From Oxalobacteraceae bacterium (lineage in GTDB: Bacteria > Pseudomonadota > Gammaproteobacteria > Burkholderiales > Burkholderiaceae_D), in NCBI GenBank assembly GCA_013284265.1, contig JABTBR010000028.1:23180-87179 (forward strand): 64,000 nt of DNA, written 5' to 3'. Position 1 is the stretch's first letter; the number at the start of each line of letters is the position of its first letter. Below, piece by piece: positions 57,725 to 64,000 of the stretch. Under the pieces are notes generated by a model that did no database searches, was not told the DNA's origin, and worked only from the letters and a program-made list of their open reading frames with translations. A program made the position numbers and the translations under genes.

Positions 57725-58576
57725 TTAAAACGCCAGCTCGACGCCGATTTCCTGGCCAATCTGCAATCTTTGGCCGTCGCCCGCCGTCACGATGGCGTTC
57801 ATGCCGAAGCAGATCGCCCCGTCGAGTTCCGGTTTGGCGCGGTAGCTCTGCAGGATGTCCAGCGGGTCGGGGCCGAAGCGCCCGCTATCCTGGTCCACCG
57901 AGGGCATGGGGCAGCGCGAGCAGGGCTTGACCGGTTTCAGGACCGCCTCGCCCAGGGTGAAGTGGGCGGCGTAGTCTTCCTCGAAGGCGTCGATGCCGTC
58001 GATCACCAGATTGGGGCGGAAACGGTTCATCGGCAAGGCTGCACGGCCGGCGGCGCGCAATTTGTCGTTCAGGTCGGCCAGCGAGGCACTACCCGCGAGC
58101 AACACCGGGTAGCCGTCCGAAAACAGGGTGCTGGTCTGGATGCCGCCGGTCCACTTGGTGCTGACCTTGCGTTCGGCATTGGCGTGGAAGCGGGCCAGCC
58201 GGCAGGGCGTGCCAATGGCCTTGCTGAACCAGGTGGCCGTGACGTCGTCGCAATCGTAGGCGGTGACGGTGTCGTCCCAGACTTGCACCTGCAGGGTGGG
58301 CGCCAGTTCGGGATCGGGCAGGCCGAGTTCGATTTCCAGCCGCAGCATGCCCGGCGCGCGCAATTCCAGCACCGTCGATTTGATCTTGGGGACGATCAAG
58401 GCCATCTGCGGAAACTCGCGCTGGGTCAGGCAGACGCCGTCCGGGCCCACCACCACCCACTCACGGTCGTAGATGTGTACGCTCATCAGGCCGACGCCGG
58501 TCAGCGTCGCTTCGCGCAGGGAGATGCCGGCGCAGGATTTGATGGGATAGAGGGTGATTGCGGACAGGGTTACCAT
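57725..58576 (-). CDS. MOSC-domain molybdenum enzyme (YcbX/mARC-like)
   Basis: A 283-residue protein with an N-terminal MOSC beta-barrel domain (LYPIKSCAGISLREATLT) and a C-terminal MOSC domain (NRFRPNLVIDG; KPCSRCPMPSVDQDSG). The Cys residues in KPCSRC are where mARC/YcbX enzymes hold the molybdenum cofactor; such enzymes reduce N-hydroxylated compounds. The usual C-terminal 2Fe-2S ferredoxin domain of YcbX is absent, so electrons must come from a separate protein. Confidence 0.88.
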   Translation of the reverse strand: MVTLSAITLYPIKSCAGISLREATLTGVGLMSVHIYDREWVVVGPDGVCLTQREFPQMALIVPKIKSTVLELRAPGMLRLEIELGLPDPELAPTLQVQVWDDTVTAYDCDDVTATWFSKAIGTPCRLARFHANAERKVSTKWTGGIQTSTLFSDGYPVLLAGSASLADLNDKLRAAGRAALPMNRFRPNLVIDGIDAFEEDYAAHFTLGEAVLKPVKPCSRCPMPSVDQDSGRFGPDPLDILQSYRAKPELDGAICFGMNAIVTAGDGQRLQIGQEIGVELAF

Positions 58577-58663
58577 GCGGAAGGCCTTCGTTATTTAAGT
58601 GGTAAGTATGGCAGTAAAGCAGGCTGGCGTAAATTGGCGGGGGGATGGCGTGTGCTGGCGTTC

Positions 58664-58797
58664 AAAACCCACGGCAAAGAGCCGGGGCCGCCTTTGAAAA
58701 CCCAGAGCAAAGAGCCGGAGACGCCACCGAAAACCCAGGGCAAAGAGCCGGGGTCTGACCCGCCGGGTCAGACCCCAGAATTTTGCCCTGGGTTTTT
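58664..58797. repeat. Modular palindromic repeat, copy 7 (left module in triplicate)
   Basis: Three left modules with an exact 33-bp period start at 58664, 58697 and 58730 (AAAACCCA..GCAAAGAGCCGG). The third leads into the core at 58750-58776. A right arm with a different filler (AGAATTTTGCCCTGGGTTTT) follows and abuts the terminator of the NYN gene. Confidence 0.88.
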
Positions 58798-58798
58798 G

Positions 58799-58826
58799 CA
58801 AAAAAAACGCTCGCCGAAGCGAGCGT
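58799..58826 (-). terminator. Strong terminator after the NYN–LOTUS gene
   Basis: ACGCTCGC and GCGAGCGT form an 8-bp stem around a TTCG loop, followed on the minus strand by seven or eight T. Confidence 0.9.
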
Positions 58827-58844
58827 CTGTTGTGCTGCGGAAGC

Positions 58845-60572
58845 TTACACTTCCTGCTTGGCGGTCGACTTGCGCGGCGGACGGCTGCGCGAGGCTGGCT
58901 TGCGGCCGGCCTTGGCTGGCTCACCCGACGCGCCATCAACGTCCACTGCGGCAAGCTCGGCCAATTCCACCGGCGCTTGCGGCGCGTCGGCAACAGCCTT
59001 GGCCTTGGACCTGGCTGCTGCCTTGGGCTTGGCTTCGGCCTTGGCTTTTGGCTCGCCCTTGGCATCGGCCTTGGCATCGGCCTTGGCCGCAGCCTTGGAC
59101 TCGGCCTTCGGCTTGGCTGCGCCCTTGGCCTTGCCGGCCGCCGGTTTGCGGCCACCACGGCTGGCAGGCTGATCCGCGTCCGCTGCGGTCTCTTGTGGCA
59201 GCGCAACTGGCGCTTCCACCACCTGCGCTACCGCAGCAGGAGCGTCCGCAACCGCCGGCGTATCCCACCAGGCGCCTTCGACAGGCACGGCTGCGGCTGC
59301 CTGCACCACCTGCTCGCCAGCGGCTTGCTCGGGCTTGCGCTCGCCTTGCTTGCGGCCACCACGGTTGCCACGGCCACGGCGGCTGTCCTGGCGTCCTTCG
59401 GGCTGGACCGCCACCACTGCCTGGGCGGTTTCCTGCTGGTCGCTACCTTCATCGACGGCTGGCTGCGCCGCGGCGTCGGTGTACTCGGCCAGATTTTCGA
59501 TATCGAATGGTTCGTTGCCCTGTGCCTGCTGCGGCTGGCGCTCGCCCTGGCGCTCGGCATTGCGCTCCGACTGGCCACGGCCACCACGGCCACGGCCACG
59601 GCGGGTATCCTGCTTGCCTTCGGGACGCTGCTCGGCCTTGGCTTCCGGACGCGGCTCGCGGGCTTCGCGCGGTTCGCGCTGTTCGCCCGCCTCGGCGGCG
59701 CCATCCTGGGCCGCCACATTGCCGCCTTCACCGGCGCCATCGGCGTTCGCACCGCTGCTGCGGAACACGAAGGCGCCCGATTTTTCATCGCGGCCGAATT
59801 CCAGCAGGCCGCGTGCCTTGGCTTCCTCCAGCAGATTGCCGAAGGTGCGGAAGCCATAGTAGGACTCGCTGAAATCGGGTTTGCGGCGCTTGATCGCTTC
59901 CTTCAGCACCGAGGCCCAGATCTTGCCGCTGTCGCCACGCTCGGACACCAGCGCGTCAAAGGTGCTGACGGCGATTTCCACGGCCTGGCTGCGGCGCTTG
60001 TCCATATCGTCGCGGCGGCGTTTTTCTTCTTCCGGCGTGCGTTTGACGGCGGGCGCGGCTTCGCGCGGGTCGCGCTTGGCGGCGGCGCGGCGGCTCTCGC
60101 GCACCAGGTCGTCGTAGAAGATGAATTCATCGCAGTTGGCCACCAGCAAATCGGAGGTCGATTGCTTGACGCCCACGCCGATCACCTTCTTGGCGTTCTC
60201 GCGCAGCTTGGACACCAGCGGCGAAAAGTCGGAATCGCCCGAAATGATGACGAAGGTGTCGACATGCGACTTGGTGTAGCACAGGTCGAGCGCGTCGACG
60301 ACCATGCGGATGTCGGCCGAATTCTTGCCGGACTGGCGCACGTGCGGGATTTCGATCAGTTCAAAGTTGGCTTCATGCATGGGCGCCTTGAAGGCTTTAT
60401 AGCGGTCCCAGTCGCAATACGCCTTCTTGACGACGATGCTGCCCTTGAGCAGCAGCCGTTCCAGCACGGGCTTGATGTCGAACTTGTCGTAATTGGCGTC
60501 GCGCACGCCGAGGGCGACATTTTCGAAGTCGCAGAACAGCGCCATGCTGACGTTATCGTTGGAAGAAGCCAT
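58845..60572 (-). CDS. NYN-domain / LOTUS (OST-HTH) protein with disordered RG- and KA-rich tail
   Basis: A 575-residue protein. Residues 8-150 are an NYN/PIN-like ribonuclease domain (ALFCDFENVALG, then ADIRMVVDALDL and ISGDSDFSPLVSKLRE with the acidic residues in place). A LOTUS/OST-HTH domain lies at about 200-270 (GKIWASVLKEAIKRRKPDF; YYGFRTFGNLLEEA). The rest is disordered: RG-rich boxes (RRGRGRGGRGQ, RRGRGNRGGRKQ), then an Ala/Lys repeat tract (AKADAKADAKGEPKAKAEAK). NYN–LOTUS proteins are thought to process or bind RNA, and LOTUS domains can bind structured RNA. Target unknown. Confidence 0.88.
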   Translation of the reverse strand: MASSNDNVSMALFCDFENVALGVRDANYDKFDIKPVLERLLLKGSIVVKKAYCDWDRYKAFKAPMHEANFELIEIPHVRQSGKNSADIRMVVDALDLCYTKSHVDTFVIISGDSDFSPLVSKLRENAKKVIGVGVKQSTSDLLVANCDEFIFYDDLVRESRRAAAKRDPREAAPAVKRTPEEEKRRRDDMDKRRSQAVEIAVSTFDALVSERGDSGKIWASVLKEAIKRRKPDFSESYYGFRTFGNLLEEAKARGLLEFGRDEKSGAFVFRSSGANADGAGEGGNVAAQDGAAEAGEQREPREAREPRPEAKAEQRPEGKQDTRRGRGRGGRGQSERNAERQGERQPQQAQGNEPFDIENLAEYTDAAAQPAVDEGSDQQETAQAVVAVQPEGRQDSRRGRGNRGGRKQGERKPEQAAGEQVVQAAAAVPVEGAWWDTPAVADAPAAVAQVVEAPVALPQETAADADQPASRGGRKPAAGKAKGAAKPKAESKAAAKADAKADAKGEPKAKAEAKPKAAARSKAKAVADAPQAPVELAELAAVDVDGASGEPAKAGRKPASRSRPPRKSTAKQEV

Positions 60573-60630
60573 GTGATTTTTTTCTAGTGAAGGGAAGCAG
60601 ACACGTCAGACAGACGCAGGCAATCCTTTG

Positions 60631-60636
60631 ATTATA
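60631..60636 (-). promoter_or_regulatory. -10 element upstream of the NYN–LOTUS gene
   Basis: A perfect TATAAT on the minus strand lies about 60 bp before the start. The -35 match at 17 bp is poor. Confidence 0.4.
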
Positions 60637-60762
60637 CCCAACAACGCGGACCACGCCGTCAGCGGCGCGCGTGCGCGGGCAGAATTCTTGTTGCTAGGCA
60701 AGGATTGTCTGGTGCACAATGAACAACACGCCCTGTCCCCACCCTTAGCCGAAGTCCCTCCC

Positions 60763-62016
60763 ATGCCTTTGCGTTACCTGTTCATTCACCAGAATTTTCC
60801 CGGCCAGTTCAAGCATCTGGCCCCTGCCCTGGCCGCTTTGGGGCATGAAGTCGTCGGCCTGGGCATGAACCAGCTGCCCGCCCCGCTGCCGGGCGTGCGC
60901 TATTTCCGCCATGAGGTCAACACCGCCAAGCTGCACAAGCCGGGCGCGCCGCAATTGAGCGATCTGTATGGCAAGGTGGTGCGGGGCGAATCGGCGGCGG
61001 CCCGGCTCGAGACGCTGAAAGCCCAGGGTTTTACGCCGGACGTGATCTTTGTCCATCCCGGCTGGGGCGAGGCGATGTTCGTCAAGGATATCTTCCCCCA
61101 GGCCAGGCTGCTGATCTACGCCGAATATTATTACCAGCCCGAGGGCGGCGACACCTTCTTCGACCCGGAATTTTCCCAGCCCAGCACGGCCGCGCTGCGC
61201 CGCCTGCGCCTGCGCAACACCCATCTGCTGCACGCGATGTCGGCCTGCGATGGCGCGCTCTCGCCCACCACCTTCCAGCGCGACCGCCATCCTGAGTGGT
61301 TCCGCGAGCGCATCTCGGTGATCCACGACGGCATCGATACCGAGCGCTTCAAGCCCGATCCCAAGGCCAGCGTGCAGCTGCAGGCGGCCGGCGTGACGCT
61401 GCGCCCCGGCGACGAGGTGATCACCTTCGTGGCACGCCAGCTGGAACCTTACCGGGGCTATCACATCTTCATGCGCGCCCTGCCCGAGCTGCTGCGCCTG
61501 CGCCCGCAGGCGCGCGTGGTGATCGTCGGCGGCGACGGCGTCAGCTATGGCGCCAACCCGCCGGAAGGCAAGACCTGGAAAGGCATCTTCCGCGACGAGG
61601 TCGCGGCCGGACTGGACATGCGCCGCATCCATTTCGTCGGCAAGGTGCCGCATGCGCTGCTGACCCAGCTGATGCAGGTGTCGGCGGTGTACACCTATCT
61701 GACCTATCCGTTCGTGCTGTCGTGGTCGCTGATGGAGGCGATGAGCACGGGCTGCCTGATCGTCGCCTCGGACACCGCGCCGGTGCGCGAGGTGATCGAA
61801 CATGGCCGCAATGGCTTGCTGGTGGACTTCTTCGATCCGGCCGCGCTGGCGCGCACCGTGGCCGACACGCTGGAACGGCGCGCCACGCTGCAGCACCTGC
61901 GCGACGCGGCGCGCCAGACCGTGATCGAGCGCTACGACCTGAACAGCCTGTGCATGCCGGCGCTGCTGCGCTTTGCCCAGGCTGAAACGCAGCCCGGGCA
62001 AAGCGTTAAACAATGA
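60763..62016 (+). CDS. Group 4 glycosyltransferase
   Basis: A 417-residue GT-B glycosyltransferase. The N-terminal lobe is of the Glyco_trans_4_3 type (RYLFIHQNFPGQFKHLAPAL; DVIFVHPGWGEAMFVKDIFP; IYAEYYYQPEGGD), and the C-terminal GT1 lobe has FVLSWSLMEAMSTGCLIVAS and APVREVIEHGRNGLLVDFFD. It would add a sugar from a nucleotide donor, probably to a surface glycan. The ATG at 60763 starts the family fold; the upstream frame is not conserved. Its stop overlaps the convergent RTX gene by 11 bp. Confidence 0.9.
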   Translation: MPLRYLFIHQNFPGQFKHLAPALAALGHEVVGLGMNQLPAPLPGVRYFRHEVNTAKLHKPGAPQLSDLYGKVVRGESAAARLETLKAQGFTPDVIFVHPGWGEAMFVKDIFPQARLLIYAEYYYQPEGGDTFFDPEFSQPSTAALRRLRLRNTHLLHAMSACDGALSPTTFQRDRHPEWFRERISVIHDGIDTERFKPDPKASVQLQAAGVTLRPGDEVITFVARQLEPYRGYHIFMRALPELLRLRPQARVVIVGGDGVSYGANPPEGKTWKGIFRDEVAAGLDMRRIHFVGKVPHALLTQLMQVSAVYTYLTYPFVLSWSLMEAMSTGCLIVASDTAPVREVIEHGRNGLLVDFFDPAALARTVADTLERRATLQHLRDAARQTVIERYDLNSLCMPALLRFAQAETQPGQSVKQ

Positions 62017-64000
62017 AGGCGTAGTCGGCGGCCACGGTCGCCGGCGTTCCCGTCAGCACCGCGATCTGCGTCAACTCCCCCGCCGACACCAGCGCGTCGG
62101 CCCCATTCGAGATGAACAGATAGACCGAGGTGTTAATGCCGTTATCGACCGCGAACAGGGCCCGCTCGTTGAAGGCATAGGCGCTGTTGGCCGAGCCGAT
62201 CACGGCCGCGGCGGCGGCCGTCGTCGCCCCCACGGTGTTCTGGCTGAAGATCACCAGTTCGGCCGTCACATCGAAGCCGCCCGGGGCTGCACGCAGGACC
62301 ACATTGTCCACCGTGGTGTCGCTGTTGCCGACACCGAACAGCGTCCCATTGATCACCAGCTTGTCGGTGCCGCTGACAAAATCGGTGATGGTATCGAAGC
62401 TGGCCTGCTGGTCGATGACGAAACTGTCCACGTCGGCACCGCCGCTCAGGGTATCGCTACCCAGGCCGCCCCTGAAGACATCGTTGCCCAAACCGCCCAG
62501 CAGCTTGTCATTGCCGGCGCCACCGATCAGGGTATCGTTGCCAGCCCCGCCGTCGAGCGTATCGTTGCCGATGCCGCCGGTCAGCATATTGTTCAAGACA
62601 TTGCCGGTGCCGCTGAAGGCCGCCACGCCCTGGTAACTCAGCTGCTCGACATTGGCCGCCAGGATGTAGCTGGACAGCGTGACGATCACGCTGTCGTTGC
62701 CGCTGTCGGCCGCTTCGCTGACCAGGTCGGTGCTCTGGTCGACGTGATAGATATCGTTGCCCATGCCGCCGATCATGGTGTCATTGCCGGCATTGCCGAT
62801 GAACTCGTCATCGCCCGCTTTACCGTCAAGCAGATTATTCGCGGCATTGCCGGTCAGGACATTATTCAGCTCGTTACCGGTGAGTCCGATCGCCAGCGTC
62901 GCGGCGGCCGTGACCGTGGCGTTCTCGATATTGCTGCCCAGGGTGTAATTGCCCGCGACGGTGTAGGCGACTTCCACCGTATCGTTGCCGCCATCGGCCG
63001 CTTCGATCACGCTGTCGCTCAGGACGTTGATGACGTAGCGGTCGTTGCCGTCCAGACCAGTCATCGTATCGCTGCCCAGGCCGCCGTTGAGGGTATCGGC
63101 GCCGGCCGTGCCGGTCAGCACGTCGTTGGCGCTACTGGCGACGTTGTCGAACAGCTCGGCCAGGGCCTTGCTGACGCCGTTGAAGATGATGGTTTCCACA
63201 TTGCGCAGCAGCACGCTCTCGCCCGTCACCGTGCTGACCAGCATGGTGTCGAGATCGCTCGGGCGGGTGCGCACATAGTCGGCAAAGGCGCCGCTCAGCA
63301 CCAGCGTGTCGCTGCCCGTGCCGCCGTCCGCCACATTGATGCCCAGGCCGGTTTCGAGACGGTCCGTGCCGTCGCCACCGAGCAAGCTGTCGTCGCCCGC
63401 GCCGCCGCTCAGCGTATCGTCGTCCAGGCCGCCGTCGAGCTTATCGTTGCCGGCGGCGCCGAGCAGCGAGTCATTGCCCGCCAGGCCGTTCAGCACATCG
63501 TTGCCGACGTTGCCGGTGATAGTGTTGGCCAAGGCATTGCCGCTGCCGTTGAAGGCCAGCGCGCCGGTATAGCTCAGGTTCTCCACGTTCAGGCTCAGCA
63601 CGTAACTGATGCCGCTCGATTCGACGCTGTCGCTGCCGCCACCGTCCAGTTCGACGATGACATCGGCCGCGCTGTCGACGCGGTACAGATCGTTGCCGAG
63701 ACCGCCATCGAGCTTGTCAACGCCCAGGCCACCGTCGAGGGTATCGTTGCCCTCGGCACCGTTCAAGGCATTGACCAGCGCGTTGCCGGTCAGAACATTG
63801 TTCAGCTCGTTGCCGCTGATGCCCACGCCCGCCGGCGCGCTGCTGGCCACGCTGGCGTTCTCGATATTGGCCGACAGCGTGTACATGCCCGCCGCCGTGA
63901 AGGCGACGCTGACGTTATCGGTGCCGGCGGCGCCGGCTTCGATGATGGTGTCGCCGGCGACGTTGACGGTGTACTCGTCATTGCCGGCCAGGCCGGACAT
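62006..64000 (-). CDS. RTX calcium-binding repeat protein, C-terminal part (runs off the window)
   Basis: At least 664 residues; the gene continues past the right edge, so the apparent start is not real. Many nonapeptides of the GGxGxDxUx type form calcium-binding beta-rolls (GGLGNDLYR, GGAGNDTLI, GGLGNDVFR). Between them are beta-strand modules in alternation: type A (YTLSANIEN, YTLGSNIEN) and type B (YVLSLNVENLSY, YILAANVEQLSY). The C-terminus (ELTQIAVLTGTPATVAADYAFIV) ends in hydrophobic residues typical of a type I secretion signal. It is probably a secreted adhesin, S-layer protein or enzyme. Confidence 0.88.
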   Translation of the reverse strand: MSGLAGNDEYTVNVAGDTIIEAGAAGTDNVSVAFTAAGMYTLSANIENASVASSAPAGVGISGNELNNVLTGNALVNALNGAEGNDTLDGGLGVDKLDGGLGNDLYRVDSAADVIVELDGGGSDSVESSGISYVLSLNVENLSYTGALAFNGSGNALANTITGNVGNDVLNGLAGNDSLLGAAGNDKLDGGLDDDTLSGGAGDDSLLGGDGTDRLETGLGINVADGGTGSDTLVLSGAFADYVRTRPSDLDTMLVSTVTGESVLLRNVETIIFNGVSKALAELFDNVASSANDVLTGTAGADTLNGGLGSDTMTGLDGNDRYVINVLSDSVIEAADGGNDTVEVAYTVAGNYTLGSNIENATVTAAATLAIGLTGNELNNVLTGNAANNLLDGKAGDDEFIGNAGNDTMIGGMGNDIYHVDQSTDLVSEAADSGNDSVIVTLSSYILAANVEQLSYQGVAAFSGTGNVLNNMLTGGIGNDTLDGGAGNDTLIGGAGNDKLLGGLGNDVFRGGLGSDTLSGGADVDSFVIDQQASFDTITDFVSGTDKLVINGTLFGVGNSDTTVDNVVLRAAPGGFDVTAELVIFSQNTVGATTAAAAAVIGSANSAYAFNERALFAVDNGINTSVYLFISNGADALVSAGELTQIAVLTGTPATVAADYAFIV

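Noticed and set aside
58664..58797. A possible CRISPR array because of 33-bp periodic units.
   Set aside because: The units differ little, have no unique spacers, and belong to the palindromic repeat family seen elsewhere; no cas genes are present.
1..64000. tRNA, rRNA, riboswitch, insertion sequence or prophage features.
   Set aside because: I looked for the usual signatures on both strands by eye and saw none that I could support.

Overview
The window is high-GC chromosomal DNA of a betaproteobacterium, most likely Oxalobacteraceae (Massilia/Duganella/Janthinobacterium type). Supporting this are the order fmdB–DUF502–aspS–nudB–EEP–clsB, the DUF971–ubiE–Tim44–ubiJ–ubiB run, the very long DUF3683 FAD-linked oxidase, and the kdsD–kdsC–lptCAB–rpoN–hpf locus. 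Genus and species cannot be fixed from the sequence alone. I saw no rRNA, tRNA, CRISPR array, insertion sequence or prophage.

Region by region. (1) 1–3.4 kb, minus strand: a LuxR-type response regulator, an ActIII-like ketoreductase, a phosphopantetheinyl transferase, a PF04199 cyclase and the start of a HemN-like radical SAM enzyme. This looks like the edge of an aromatic (type II) polyketide cluster running off the left end. (2) 3.5–8.6 kb: a WYL regulator, a catalase-like protein, an orphan solute-binding protein and a hipBA toxin–antitoxin pair. (3) 8.7–16.3 kb: a fatty-acid beta-oxidation operon (TetR regulator, acyl-CoA dehydrogenase, FadN-type hydroxyacyl-CoA dehydrogenase/hydratase, thioesterase, thiolase, enoyl-CoA hydratase). 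(4) 16.5–24.9 kb: housekeeping (Hsp15, cardiolipin synthase B with its EEP partner, NudB, AspS, DUF502, FmdB) plus a methyltransferase. (5) 24.9–29.5 kb: ubiquinone genes ubiB, ubiJ and ubiE with a Tim44-like protein and a DUF971 protein. (6) 29.6–37.5 kb: a tacAT toxin–antitoxin pair, HIT protein, DUF3683 oxidase, YqaA-like membrane protein and ilvA. (7) 37.7–41.5 kb: queF, then ptsN–hprK–rapZ on the plus strand. (8) 41.5–48.5 kb: small unknown proteins, an acyl-CoA ligase/isomerase/SDR operon with a divergent TetR regulator, an MBL-fold protein and a 3-hydroxyisobutyryl-CoA hydrolase. (9) 48.7–56.2 kb: hpf–rpoN–lptB–lptA–lptC–kdsC–kdsD on the minus strand and a divergent Kef-type antiporter. 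(10) 56.4–64 kb: a diguanylate cyclase, MOSC protein, NYN–LOTUS RNA-biology protein, a group 4 glycosyltransferase and the C-terminal part of an RTX protein.

Three things stand out. First is the type II polyketide cluster edge: KR–PPTase–cyclase is the gene order I recall for the Photorhabdus anthraquinone antABC genes, and here a radical SAM gene follows. Second, a single inversion of about 10 kb (breakpoints near 38.6–39.0 and 48.5–48.7 kb) would explain why ptsN–hprK–rapZ is separated from, and opposite to, hpf–rpoN; undoing it restores the usual order. Third, seven intergenic copies of a modular palindromic repeat are spread through the window. Each has a 27-bp palindromic core flanked by two kinds of side module that are sometimes tandemly expanded, and some copies supply stop codons to neighbouring genes.
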